This document shows, piece after piece, positions 27,155-36,293 of a stretch of 64,000 nucleotides of DNA (its first letter is position 1; every line of letters begins with the position of its first letter). The notes under the pieces were generated by a model. That model was not told the origin of the DNA. It saw nothing but the letters and a program-made list of their open reading frames with translations, and did not search any database. The stretch comes from Dissulfurimicrobium hydrothermale (lineage in GTDB: Bacteria > Desulfobacterota > Dissulfuribacteria > Dissulfuribacterales > Sh68): assembly GCF_022026155.1 (NCBI RefSeq), contig NZ_CP085041.1, forward strand, positions 528,306 to 592,305, read 5' to 3'. The position numbers were made by a program, and so were the translations under genes.

Positions 27155-27913
27155 TCAATAAGTCACCTCTTCCAGATAAAGGCCCTGGGGCGGCGCGGTC
27201 GGTCCGGCCATGGACCTGTCTTTGGATGAGATGATCCTTTTCATTTCATCTGGCCTGATCTTGCCTGTCCCTATCATGACCAAGACGCCGACGATATTTC
27301 TTACCATATAACGGAGGAAGCCGCTTGCGGCAATAGTGAAGATATAATGAATGCCGCCGGCAGGCGGAAATTCAATGGATATCTGTTTGAAATCAACGGA
27401 GAATATCCTGCGGATCGATGTCTTCGCTGAGCAGCCGCTCGCCTTGAATGCAGAAAAATCGTGCTCACCGGTAAGGAAGGCCAAGGCCTGCCTGACAGCG
27501 TCTGCATCAATCGGCTGGTTTATCACCCACGCCCGACCTTCCCAAAGGGGAAGCCTGACTGGCGATGAGACAATGTGATATGAATAACGCTTGCAGACCG
27601 CATCTTTTAATGCATGGAAGTCATCGTCTATCTCTTCGGCCGCGATGACGGCAATATCATCGGGGAGCATGCTGTTTATGCCCTTTTGGATACCGCTTAG
27701 AGAGATATTGCTCATGGTGTGAAAATTCGCCGTCTGTGCCGCCGCATGCACCCCGGCATCCGTGCGGCCTGAGCCGATAAGCCTTATCATCTCGCCGGTC
27801 ATCCTCTTGAGTACATCCTCGAGAAGCCCTTGGATGGTGGGGTTGTCTTTTTGTTTCTGCCAGCCGTGATAGCGTGATCCATCATATTGAATGGTAAGCT
27901 TGATGTTCCTCAT
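27155..27913 (-). CDS. truA: tRNA pseudouridine(38-40) synthase
   Basis: Isomerises uridines 38-40 in the tRNA anticodon arm. 252 residues with IQYDGSRYHGWQKQ, the catalytic GSGRTDAGVHAAAQ (Asp), KRYSYHI and GFLRYMVRNIVGVLVMIG. The start is taken at the ATG at 27913 (MRNIKLTIQYDG); a TTG nine bases upstream is possible. Sits 27 bp downstream of argC on the same strand. Confidence 0.94.
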   Translation of the reverse strand: MRNIKLTIQYDGSRYHGWQKQKDNPTIQGLLEDVLKRMTGEMIRLIGSGRTDAGVHAAAQTANFHTMSNISLSGIQKGINSMLPDDIAVIAAEEIDDDFHALKDAVCKRYSYHIVSSPVRLPLWEGRAWVINQPIDADAVRQALAFLTGEHDFSAFKASGCSAKTSIRRIFSVDFKQISIEFPPAGGIHYIFTIAASGFLRYMVRNIVGVLVMIGTGKIRPDEMKRIISSKDRSMAGPTAPPQGLYLEEVTY

Positions 27914-27940
27914 GACAGGCAAGAAAGGTTTTTGGTGTCT

Positions 27941-28981
27941 TCAGGGAAATAGGGGGGCCGCATCAAGGCCTGCGGCTTCAGGGATCCCGTGCATGATATT
28001 CATGTTCTGGATTGCCTGGCCAGATGCCCCTTTTACAAGGTTGTCTATGGCGGATATGATGATAAGTCTGTTTGTCCGGCCCTCGATCTTGAGCCCTATG
28101 TCGCAGAAATTACTGCCTCTTACGGAAGAGACGTCCGGGAAGAGGCCTTGAGGCAGTATACGGACAAATGGTCTGTCTTGATAAAATACCCTCAGGGCCT
28201 CAATCAACTCCGATGTAGAGGCGGCCTTGGCTGGTTTTGCATATATCGTCGTCAGGATTCCCCTTGACATTGGTACAAGGTGCGGGGTGAAGTTTAAGAC
28301 GACATCCGTCCCGGCCGCCAGAGAGAGCTCTTGTTCGATTTCGGGGGTATGGCGATGCTCCCCGATCTTGTATGCCTTGAACGCCTCATTGACCTCGCAG
28401 AAAAGGGTACCGATCGATGGATTCCGTCCGGCCCCGCTGGCCCCTGACTTGGAGTCTATGACTATATCCTTGGGGTCTACAAGCCCGGCCCTTAGGAGCG
28501 GGATTAAGGGCAGAAGGGCGCTTGTGGGGTAGCAGCCAGGATTTGCGACGAGCCTAGCCGCAGTTATCTTCGCCCTGTAGATCTCCGTCAGTCCGTAGAC
28601 CGCATGGGAAAGAAGATGCGGGGCGCTGTGCGGTTCATACCACGCCTCATATGTTTTTTGATCGCGGAGGCGGAAGTCAGCAGAAAGATCTATCACCCTT
28701 AGCCCAGCTTCAAGGAGTTCGGACACTATCGCCATAGCCGCTTTGTGCGGTACGGCGGTGAAGGCCACGTCTATATCTCCGGCCAGCGATCCGATATCTG
28801 GTTCTGAAAAGGCAAGGCCATCATAGAGGCCGTAGAGCGAAGGAAATACATCTGCCAGCAATTTGCCCGCAAATCTCCTGGAGGTGACGGCAACGACCCT
28901 GGCCTTAGGGTGGCCCCTTAGCAGGCGTAACAGCTCGATCCCAGTATATCCGGATCCGCCGATTATCGCAATTCGCAGCAT
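27941..28981 (-). CDS. argC: N-acetyl-gamma-glutamyl-phosphate reductase
   Basis: Third step of arginine synthesis, NADPH-dependent. 346 residues: N-terminal Rossmann fold [18 protein letters not shown], catalytic cysteine in [18 protein letters not shown] and the histidine segment [10 protein letters not shown]. Other arginine genes are not adjacent; argG is at the right edge of the window. It follows the rplM-rpsI terminator, so it should have its own promoter within 28982-29010 or partial read-through. Confidence 0.95.
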   Translation of the reverse strand: MLRIAIIGGSGYTGIELLRLLRGHPKARVVAVTSRRFAGKLLADVFPSLYGLYDGLAFSEPDIGSLAGDIDVAFTAVPHKAAMAIVSELLEAGLRVIDLSADFRLRDQKTYEAWYEPHSAPHLLSHAVYGLTEIYRAKITAARLVANPGCYPTSALLPLIPLLRAGLVDPKDIVIDSKSGASGAGRNPSIGTLFCEVNEAFKAYKIGEHRHTPEIEQELSLAAGTDVVLNFTPHLVPMSRGILTTIYAKPAKAASTSELIEALRVFYQDRPFVRILPQGLFPDVSSVRGSNFCDIGLKIEGRTNRLIIISAIDNLVKGASGQAIQNMNIMHGIPEAAGLDAAPLFP

Positions 28982-29010
28982 CGTTCGTTAGGAATGGATT
29001 AAATTGAACA

Positions 29011-29037
29011 AAAAGGAAGGGGGCATTCCTTCCTTTT
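29011..29037 (-). terminator. Terminator of rplM-rpsI
   Basis: Stem AAAAGGAAGG (29011-29020) / CCTTCCTTTT (29028-29037), 7-nt loop. On the minus strand the stem ends with CCTTCCTTTTTG, giving a T-run. It lies 35 bp past the rpsI stop. Confidence 0.75.
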
Positions 29038-29071
29038 CAGGTTTGGGCATCCCTCTTATCAAAAAAGCGTC

Positions 29072-29464
29072 TTAACGCTTAGAGTACTGATAACGTTTTC
29101 TTGCCGCAGCCAAGCCGTATTTCTTGCGCTCTTTCAATCTTGAATCACGCGTCAGGAGCCCGGCCTTTTTGAGCGGCAACCTGTAGTCCGGGTTTATTTG
29201 TAGGAGGGCCTTGGCAATCCCGTGACGAATGGCCTCGACCTGGGCTGCGAGTCCGCCCCCGCCTACATTAACGGTTACATCAAATTTGTCATGAGTTTCA
29301 GTTATTGCAAACGGTTTTTCTGCTATCACTCTTGCCACATCAGACTTGAAATAATCATCAAATGTCTTGCCATTTACCGATATGTTTCCGCTCCCGATTT
29401 TTAACCATACCCTGGCGGTGGCGGTCTTTCTCTTTCCAGTGGCGTAATATTTATCTTGTGCCAT
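29072..29464 (-). CDS. rpsI: 30S ribosomal protein S9
   Basis: 130 residues, full length. Typical S9 features: [16 protein letters not shown] near the start, [24 protein letters not shown] and the basic C-terminus [17 protein letters not shown] that reaches the P-site tRNA. Second gene of the conserved rplM-rpsI pair, 27 bp after rplM. The AAGGAAGACTTT leader provides the ribosome site. Confidence 0.97.
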   Translation of the reverse strand: MAQDKYYATGKRKTATARVWLKIGSGNISVNGKTFDDYFKSDVARVIAEKPFAITETHDKFDVTVNVGGGGLAAQVEAIRHGIAKALLQINPDYRLPLKKAGLLTRDSRLKERKKYGLAAARKRYQYSKR

Positions 29465-29491
29465 CTTTAAAGTCTTCCTTTTTTTATTTCT

Positions 29492-29929
29492 CTATTTATT
29501 AAGGAGCTTGATCGCCTCAGGTGATTGGGCCTGATGAGGGTGTTCGTGGCCTTTGTATACCTTGAGCTTTTTAAGTTGGCTGTTTCCAAGTCTTGTCTTC
29601 GGCAGCATCCGCTTTACGGCGAGGCGTATGACCTCTTCTGGTTTTTTGTCGATCATCTGGCGAGCGGTGATCTCTTTGAGGCCGCCCATATATCCTGAGT
29701 GCCTGACATATATCTTTTTGTCCATTTTTTTGCCAGTGAGTTTGACCTTTGCGGCGTTTATAACAATGACAAAGTCGCCTGTGTCGAGATGTGGGGTAAA
29801 TGTGGCTTTGTGTTTCCCCCTCAGCCGCATGGCTATCTGGGAGGCAAGACGTCCAAGGGGCTGGCCACCTGCATCGACTACATACCATTTTCGTTCAATC
29901 TCATCCACCTTTGGCAGGGGTGTTTTCAT
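29492..29929 (-). CDS. rplM: 50S ribosomal protein L13
   Basis: 145 residues, full length. L13 motifs: [49 protein letters not shown] and [20 protein letters not shown]. The ATG at 29929 is 7 nt after GGAG; a TTG two codons upstream is excluded by spacing. Leads the rplM-rpsI operon. Confidence 0.97.
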   Translation of the reverse strand: MKTPLPKVDEIERKWYVVDAGGQPLGRLASQIAMRLRGKHKATFTPHLDTGDFVIVINAAKVKLTGKKMDKKIYVRHSGYMGGLKEITARQMIDKKPEEVIRLAVKRMLPKTRLGNSQLKKLKVYKGHEHPHQAQSPEAIKLLNK

Positions 29930-30023
29930 CTGCAATCTCCGGAAACTAGATCTTTAAGAATTCTTTAAGACTTAAAAAACTAGAACACTACTACCTCTTC
30001 TTTAGTTTCAAAGAGTATCACGA

Positions 30024-30052
30024 CTTCTAAAAGAAAAATGTGCAAATGTCAA
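30024..30052 (-). promoter_or_regulatory. rplM-rpsI promoter
   Basis: On the minus strand TTGACA (30052-30047), 17-bp spacer, TAGAAG (30029-30024), about 95 bp upstream of the rplM start. The -35 is perfect and the -10 matches four of six. Confidence 0.55.
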
Positions 30053-30162
30053 GAGGTAGGGATGTAAGCTATACAAGCGCGGGCCTGAGGCATATTTGAA
30101 CGTACATATCGAAATGTGGAGTACACCTCATTCCTCAGGATCTGCGTGCCTTACATTTGACG

Positions 30163-30196
30163 ACAAATTTGTATTCAAAAAAATTCAAAATTGTAA
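30163..30196. promoter_or_regulatory. AT-rich palindromic element upstream of porin promoter
   Basis: Perfect palindrome ACAAATTTGT (30163-30172) followed by CAAAATTGTAA (30186-30196). The second sequence recurs exactly at 34363-34373 before amtB2, and CAAAATTGT recurs at 36093-36101 before amtB3. It lies 62 bp before the -24 element, a distance fitting an activator site for sigma-54 promoters. Confidence 0.45.
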
Positions 30197-30256
30197 ATAA
30201 AATTTTAAATAGTTCATATCCGATTGTTTTTTAAGGCGATTTCTATATCAGGATCT

Positions 30257-30274
30257 CAGGCACATTTTTTGAAT
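30257..30274 (+). promoter_or_regulatory. Sigma-54-like promoter of the porin-amtB1-glnK operon
   Basis: TCAGGCACATTTTTTGAA: GGCAC at the -24 position, correct 12-base phase to TTGA at the -12 position (consensus TTGC). One mismatch in the critical GC pair. Located 47 bp before the porin start. Confidence 0.5.
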
Positions 30275-30320
30275 AATAAATAGTTTGAATAGACAAACAT
30301 TATAAAAAGGAGGGGATGTT

Positions 30321-31169
30321 ATGTGGAAATTCGAGTGGAAAAAGATGATGGCCGGTGTGTTCGGGCTATTTTTTCTCATGTGCGCGCTTGCCGCAGGCGC
30401 CGAAGAAGGCGGCCCTGCGGCCACGCAGGCCGGACAGTCAGGACAGGTTGAAGAGAGGCCCACGGTGAATTTAAGCGTGGCCCTTATGAGCCAGTATATA
30501 TGGCGTGGACAGGAGCTGAGTCATGACTCCATGGTCATCGAGCCGTCCATGACGATAGGCTACAAGGGATTTACCTATAACATGTGGGGCAATATGGATA
30601 CAGACCGGCACGCAGACAGCTCAAAAACTAAATGGACAGAGACCGACACGACCATTTCGTATGGCGCCTCGGCTGGTCCGGTCAAGCTGAACGGCGGCTA
30701 TATCTACTATGCCCTTGATTCCGTGGATGACTCCCAGGAGGTCTTCCTGAGCGCCGGGCTTGATACATTTCTTTCCCCGACTATTACAGTTTACAGGGAA
30801 TTCGCCCACTATCCAAGCTGGTACATCACAGCGGCTATTTCCCATTCCATTCCTGTGTACCGCGAGATCACATTGAACCTTGGCGCCCAGGCAAGCTATC
30901 TCATATCTGAGGATGCTGGCGCCTACCCGAAGGTGGATTCACGATGCCGCCGGAACGGGATTTGCACTGATAAATACAATAACTTCCATGATGGCCTAGT
31001 TTCTGCGGCGCTTGATATACCTCTCGCCAAATATTTAACCGTTACCCCTAGCATTAATTGGTCCTTCCCACTCTCAGGCGATGCATCAAACGACATGAAG
31101 TGGAGGAGCCATAACCAAAAAGATGATAGCTTCGTCTATGGCGGCGTTTCGGCAAGCTTAAGTTTCTAA
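30321..31169 (+). CDS. TorF-family putative outer-membrane porin
   Basis: 282 residues with a signal peptide (about 1-27, ending LAAGA-EE) and a beta-strand-rich body. The family signature is visible at LSVALMSQYIWRGQELSHD, IEPSMTIGYKGFTYNMWGN and SYLISEDAG; it ends with an aromatic residue, SASLSF, as outer-membrane barrels do. AAGGAGGGG precedes the ATG. Followed after 28 bp by an ammonium transporter and a PII gene. Such linkage suggests it lets ammonium or another small nitrogen compound cross the outer membrane; that is inference from context. Confidence 0.82.
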   Translation: MWKFEWKKMMAGVFGLFFLMCALAAGAEEGGPAATQAGQSGQVEERPTVNLSVALMSQYIWRGQELSHDSMVIEPSMTIGYKGFTYNMWGNMDTDRHADSSKTKWTETDTTISYGASAGPVKLNGGYIYYALDSVDDSQEVFLSAGLDTFLSPTITVYREFAHYPSWYITAAISHSIPVYREITLNLGAQASYLISEDAGAYPKVDSRCRRNGICTDKYNNFHDGLVSAALDIPLAKYLTVTPSINWSFPLSGDASNDMKWRSHNQKDDSFVYGGVSASLSF

Positions 31170-31197
31170 ACAAATTCATTAAATCTGGAGAATATAA

Positions 31198-32857
31198 ATG
31201 AAACGATTATCAGGTATATTAATTTTGGCGATTTTTTTGGTATGTGTGGCAGGTATATCCTCTGCCGATGAAGGCATTCAACAGCCTGGCCCTGCCCCAT
31301 CCAGCCTGCCTGAACCATCGCAACTGGCTCAACCAGCAGCGGCATCTCCTGCCGCTCCCGTGGCCAAGGCCGATCCGTCTGGCGCCAGCATCGGCGGGGC
31401 ATCGGATGTGATCGGTGCAAGTTTAGGCGCCCCGACTGCGGATGATCTCAAGACCCTTGGGCCGAAGGAGCCCCTTGCGGCAAAACTGGCGGACGTGACC
31501 GGGCACAACAGGATCGCGATAAATTTTGTCTGGACCCTGATCTGCGGCTTTCTGGTCATGTTCATGCAGGCAGGTTTTGCGATGGCCGAGACGGGCTTCA
31601 CGCAGGCCAAAAATGCAGGGCACACCATGGCGATGAATTTCATGATTTACGTCATAGGGATGCTCGGCTACTGGTTATGCGGTTTTGCGCTCCAGATGGG
31701 TGGTGTGGGGGGGCGTTGCCACACTGGGCGGCGCAGGGACATTAAACGGCGAGTTTGTAGTCCATCTTTTTGGCAAAGACTTCGGACTATTCGGGACAAA
31801 GGGGTTTTTCCTCTCTGGAGATACCTATGACGCCGCTGTCTTTACTTTATTTCTTTTTCAGATGGTCTTTATGGATACGACAGCGACCATACCCACAGGC
31901 GCAATGGCCGAGCGGTGGACATTTAAATCGTTCGTTGTCTATGGTTTTTTTATCGCTATGTTTGTCTATCCGCTTTATGCCAACTGGGTGTGGGGCGGCG
32001 GCTGGCTGTCCCAACTTGGCAAAAATTTCGGCCTAGGCCATGGTACGCTCGACTTTGCCGGTTCATCGGTTGTCCATATGACAGGTGGTATGGCGGCGCT
32101 TGCAGGCGCAATCGTTCTGGGCCCCAGACTCGGCAAATTCAGGGCTGATGGAAGGCCGAACGCCATCCCTGGCCATCATATTCCGATGGCGATAGTCGGG
32201 TGTTTTATCCTCGCCTTCGGGTGGTTTGGATTCAATGCAGGCTCTTCGCTCGCAGGTGGAGACCTGAGAATCGGTGTAATAGCTGTAAATACCATGCTGG
32301 CGTCGGCGGCAGGGGCGTTTTCCTCAATGCTGTACATGTGGATATTCTATGGAAAGCCTGACATATCCATGTCGGCAAACGGGTTGCTTGCAGCACTGGT
32401 CGCGATTACAGCGCCCTGCGCCTTTGTAAATTCTGTTTCAGCGGTGATTATAGGGGCGATCGCAGGGGTGCTTCTCTGTATAAGCGTATTCTTTGTAGAA
32501 CGTGTCATGAAGGTTGATGACCCGGTGGGGGCCATATCTGTACACGGGGTCAATGGCGCATGGGGACTTCTGTCCCTGGGTCTGTTCGCTGACGGCACCT
32601 ATGGCGACGGGCTTAATGGCATAACCGGCGCTGTAAAAGGTCTTTTTTATGGGGATGCATTGCAGTTTGTCGCGCAGGTCGCGGGTGTTATCACAAATGC
32701 GGTGTTTGTATTCGTTATGATGTTTGTATTCTTTAAATTGCTTGACAAGATAATCCCCCTGAGGGTCTCTCGGGAGCTGGAGATTGAAGGTCTCGACCAG
32801 GCCGAGGTGGCTGTCAGGGCCTATCCTGACTTTGCGATCCGTGAAACCAACAGGTAA
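31198..32857 (+). pseudogene. amtB: Ammonium transporter amtB1, one frameshift in a G7 run
   Basis: Two overlapping frames together encode a full Amt protein. The first (31198 on) has a signal peptide, an unusual Pro/Ala-rich stretch of about 70 residues, and the first membrane segments up to GFALQMGGVGG; the second resumes with GVATLGGAGTLNGEF and continues through VVHMTGG and SVHGVNGAWG (the twin-histidine sites) to the C-terminus. The break is at G7, 31707-31713; six Gs would restore one frame. As written the product stops at 31830. It could be a sequencing error, slippage or real decay. AmtB carries NH3/NH4+ across the inner membrane and is gated by PII. Confidence 0.88.
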
Positions 32858-33212
<355 letters not shown>

Positions 33213-33227
33213 CGGCTTAATCTCAAT

Positions 33228-33262
33228 TTTTTGAGGGTGGGGTTGATCCCTGCCCTCAAAAA
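33228..33262 (+). terminator. Hairpin between glnK and the DUF1646 gene
   Basis: TTTTTGAGGG (33228-33237) / CCCTCAAAAA (33253-33262), with an inner GGG/CCC. No T-run follows, and it ends just before the DUF1646 ribosome site, so it may be an RNA-processing or attenuation hairpin rather than a strict terminator. Confidence 0.45.
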
Positions 33263-33273
33263 TAAGGATGCAC

Positions 33274-34323
33274 ATGATCAATTATATTCTTCTGGCCTGT
33301 TTTTCCATCATCCTTTTTTTGCCCCTCCTGGTCAAAAGGATCGAACACAATATCGAGCTTTTCCTCTTTGTCATGGCGGTCGCCGCTGTCACCTCTTCAC
33401 ATCTTGTTGGCCCTGAGCCTGCCTGGAGCCTTAAGCTCCTTGAGTTATCCCTTACGGAGCCCATAAAGATCTCTCTGGCGACGCTTGTCTTCGGTTTCCT
33501 TTTCAGGGTGTTTCAGGAGACCATTAAAAAAAGAATAGCATATCTCGAAGAGCGGATGGGCCCCAGGTTTTTTGCATTTATAACTATATTTTCTCTGGGG
33601 ATGATATCGAGCGTCATCACCGCGATAATCGCCGCACTGATACTCTGTGAGATAGTAAGCGCACTGAACCTTGATAAAAAATACGAGACAATCTTTACAA
33701 TCCTTGCCTGTTTCTCAATAGGCATGGGTGCGGTGCTTACCCCCATAGGAGAGCCGCTTTCCACAATAGCGATGGCGAAACTCCATGGCGGGGCGTATGA
33801 CGTGGGGTTTTTGTTTCTTTTAAGACTTATCGGGGCATATATCATCCCAGGGATGCTTTTTATCGCCCTTCTCGGTGGGCTTCTTCGGGGTAAAGAGGTC
33901 GAACGGCCCGAGAGCCTGTCGGAGTTTTACGCAGAATCTTACAGGATTATCGCGTTAAGGGCGGCAAAGGTCTATCTCTTTGTCATGTCATTGATACTGC
34001 TGGGCGCTGGATTCAAACCCCTTATCGATGCCTATATCACCAAAATGCCGGGACGAGTGCTCTATTGGGTCAACATGTCTTCCGCCGTCCTTGATAACGC
34101 CACGCTTGCAGCCGCGGAACTAAGCCCTCATATGGACATCGGACAGATAAAAGGGGTCATGATGGGCCTGATAATATCAGGCGGTATGCTGATACCAGGC
34201 AATATCCCAAACATTATCTCCGCGTCAAAGCTTGGGATATCGAGCAGGGCATGGGCGGTTATAGGCGTCCCGATAGGCCTGTTCATGATGGGGGCCTATT
34301 ATCTGGTCCTTTATTTTAGTTGA
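33274..34323 (+). CDS. DUF1646 predicted cation transporter
   Basis: 349 residues, polytopic inner-membrane protein with about nine or ten hydrophobic segments. N-terminus INYILLACFSIILFLPLLVKRIEHN, then ELFLFVMAVAAVTSSH, GMGAVLTPIGEPLSTIAMAKL and SGGMLIPGNIPNIISA, the last two resembling the paired re-entrant loops of NhaD/ArsB-like ion transporters. Matches DUF1646, described only as predicted cation transporter. The start at 33274 has AAGGA at the right distance; 33268 does not. Its place between amt-glnK and amt-glnB hints at a role with ammonium or the coupling cation. Confidence 0.82.
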   Translation: MINYILLACFSIILFLPLLVKRIEHNIELFLFVMAVAAVTSSHLVGPEPAWSLKLLELSLTEPIKISLATLVFGFLFRVFQETIKKRIAYLEERMGPRFFAFITIFSLGMISSVITAIIAALILCEIVSALNLDKKYETIFTILACFSIGMGAVLTPIGEPLSTIAMAKLHGGAYDVGFLFLLRLIGAYIIPGMLFIALLGGLLRGKEVERPESLSEFYAESYRIIALRAAKVYLFVMSLILLGAGFKPLIDAYITKMPGRVLYWVNMSSAVLDNATLAAAELSPHMDIGQIKGVMMGLIISGGMLIPGNIPNIISASKLGISSRAWAVIGVPIGLFMMGAYYLVLYFS

Positions 34324-34337
34324 TCAAGATTAAAAAT

Positions 34338-34373
34338 TTACAATTTTGTATTTTATACAATACAAAATTGTAA
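34338..34373. promoter_or_regulatory. Perfect 15-bp inverted repeat upstream of amtB2
   Basis: TTACAATTTTGTATT (34338-34352) / AATACAAAATTGTAA (34359-34373), 6-nt centre. It contains the CAATTTTG/CAAAATTG pair seen near the other two amt-region promoters and lies 52 bp before the -24 element. It also directly follows the DUF1646 stop and could end that transcript. I favour an activator site because of the recurrence. Confidence 0.55.
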
Positions 34374-34423
34374 TTAATTTATATCTTTTGCTTTTTTATT
34401 TTTAAAAAACAGTTAATTAAACA

Positions 34424-34441
34424 TCGGCATAGCGCTTGCAT
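34424..34441 (+). promoter_or_regulatory. Sigma-54 promoter of amtB2-glnB
   Basis: TCGGCATAGCGCTTGCAT: GG and GC in the required 12-base phase with TTGCA at -12. Located 35 bp before the GTG start of amtB2. Confidence 0.65.
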
Positions 34442-34476
34442 CATCATAACAACAACAAAAATAAGGAGGATTTTTT

Positions 34477-35691
34477 GTGAATTCAGGTGATACGGCGTTT
34501 ATGTTGATTGCATCTGCCCTTGTCATGTTTATGACCCCGGGGCTTGCCATGTTTTATGGCGGGCTCGTACGTTCCAAAAACGTACTGGGGACCATCATGC
34601 AAAGTTTTATAAGCCTGGGGATAGTCTCTATTATATGGGTCCTTTACGGCTATTCGCTTGCGTTCGGCCCGGATGTATCCGGTCTTATAGGAAACTTTGA
34701 CCTTGCGTTTCTAAACGGCGTGGGGCTTAAACCCGGGCCATATGCAGCAACCATCCCGGGTCTCCTCTACTGTGCATTCCAGCTCATGTTCGCGATCATC
34801 ACCCCTGCGCTTATAACCGGGGCCTTTGCGGAGCGGATGAAGTTTTCAGCCTTTGTCGCCTTTACCATCCTTTGGACTACATTTGTATATCTGCCCGTGT
34901 GTCACTGGGTCTGGGGAGGGGGCTGGCTTGGGAAGCTTGGCGCCCTTGACTTTGCGGGCGGTACGGTCATACACCTGAACTCAGGCGTGGCGGCGCTTGT
35001 CGCGGCCATCATGCTCGGCAGGAGAAAGGGCTATGGCAGAGACTCCTTCCTACCCCATAACCTCCCCATGACCATCCTGGGCGCCGGGATACTCTGGTTT
35101 GGCTGGTTCGGTTTCAATGCCGGAAGCGCGCTGTCGGCCGGTGAGACGGCTGTGGTCGCATTCTTTAGCACGCAGGTTGCGACAGGCGCAGCGGCGCTCT
35201 CCTGGATCATGGTCGAGCGCATGATGCATGGGAAGTCCACCACCCTTGGGGCGGCCTCAGGGGCGGTGGCGGGTCTTGTGGCCATAACGCCCGCAGCGGG
35301 TTTTGTGGGGCCGGTGTCGGCTGTCATTATAGGGCTTGTGGCAGGTCTGATATGTTACATGGCGGTAATCGCTAAGTCCAGATTCGGCTATGACGACGCC
35401 CTTGACGTAGTGGGTGTGCATGGCGTGGGCGGTCTCTGGGGCGCCCTTGCTACAGGGCTTTTCGCCTCAAAGGTCATGAACCCGGCCGGCTCGGACGGCC
35501 TTTTCTTCGGGAATCCTCACCAGTTTCTGGTGCAGGGCATCGCCGCTGGCTCGGCCATTTTGTATTCACTCGTTCTGACCTTTGTAATCCTCAAGGTGAT
35601 AGATATCATCATAGGATTGAGGGTCAATGAAGAAGATGAGGTGCAGGGGCTTGATCTTTCGCAGCACAGTGAGGTTGGCTATTCACTCTGA
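34477..35691 (+). CDS. amtB: Ammonium transporter amtB2 (intact)
   Basis: 404 residues, eleven predicted membrane spans, no signal peptide. Amt features: SGDTAFMLIASALVMFMTPGLAMFYGGLVRSKN, CHWVWGGGW, the pore histidines in TVIHLNSG and DVVGVHGVGGLWG, and WFGFNAGSAL. Moves ammonium into the cytoplasm. The start is a GTG with AAGGAGGA at the proper distance. The C-terminal tail NEEDEVQGLDLSQHSE can dock PII, encoded 62 bp downstream. The only undamaged amt copy of the three. Confidence 0.95.
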   Translation: MNSGDTAFMLIASALVMFMTPGLAMFYGGLVRSKNVLGTIMQSFISLGIVSIIWVLYGYSLAFGPDVSGLIGNFDLAFLNGVGLKPGPYAATIPGLLYCAFQLMFAIITPALITGAFAERMKFSAFVAFTILWTTFVYLPVCHWVWGGGWLGKLGALDFAGGTVIHLNSGVAALVAAIMLGRRKGYGRDSFLPHNLPMTILGAGILWFGWFGFNAGSALSAGETAVVAFFSTQVATGAAALSWIMVERMMHGKSTTLGAASGAVAGLVAITPAAGFVGPVSAVIIGLVAGLICYMAVIAKSRFGYDDALDVVGVHGVGGLWGALATGLFASKVMNPAGSDGLFFGNPHQFLVQGIAAGSAILYSLVLTFVILKVIDIIIGLRVNEEDEVQGLDLSQHSEVGYSL

Positions 35692-35753
35692 TTTGATGTA
35701 TAAATTTTAAAGGTCGCGTGGCGCAAACTCATTAATAAGATCAGGAGGAATAG

Positions 35754-36092
<339 letters not shown>

Positions 36093-36147
36093 CAAAATTG
36101 TCATATAATTTCAATTTTGAAGAAAAATTTTATACAAAAATGAAATT
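36093..36147. promoter_or_regulatory. AT-rich inverted repeats upstream of amtB3
   Basis: CAAAATTG (36093-36100) and CAATTTTG (36112-36119) form a divided palindrome; a longer imperfect one pairs AATTTCAATTTTG (36107-36119) with CAAAAATGAAATT (36135-36147), 12 of 13 matching. The same octamers occur before the porin and amtB2 promoters. Confidence 0.45.
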
Positions 36148-36215
36148 TTTTGTACAAAAAAAAGAGGTTGGTCAATAACTTATTGAATAAACAAGAAATT
36201 AAAATAAAAATTATA

Positions 36216-36233
36216 TTGGCATGCGATTTGCTT
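36216..36233 (+). promoter_or_regulatory. Sigma-54 promoter of amtB3 and perhaps glnA
   Basis: TTGGCATGCGATTTGCTT: near-consensus TGGCAY-N5-TTGCT with correct phase. It lies 60 bp before the amtB3 start. The clearest of the three sigma-54-like sites. glnA follows amtB3 after 49 bp with no terminator. Confidence 0.72.
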
Positions 36234-36293
36234 CTATCCTGCGAATAGTGTGCAATTTTTACAAAAATGTAATTATTCGTAAGGATAAACTAA

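Larger units (their letters stand above)
29930..30320. other. 391-bp divergent gap between rplM and the porin gene
   Basis: Holds the rplM promoter (30024-30052), a potential stem CCTGAGG (30084-30090) / CCTCAGG (30133-30139), AT-rich palindromic elements (30163-30196) and a sigma-54-like promoter (30257-30274). Next to rplM, CTTTAAGA occurs twice in tandem near 29950-29970. No open reading frame of note. Confidence 0.6.

Noticed and set aside
31707-31713. Programmed ribosomal frameshift in amtB1
   Set aside because: No slippery heptamer with a downstream pseudoknot was evident, and the same change in glnK favours homopolymer indel or slippage.
36093-36200. AT-rich repeats after glnB as an insertion scar or attachment site
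   Set aside because: No target duplication, integrase or transposase nearby; the shared octamers at three promoters are better explained as regulatory.
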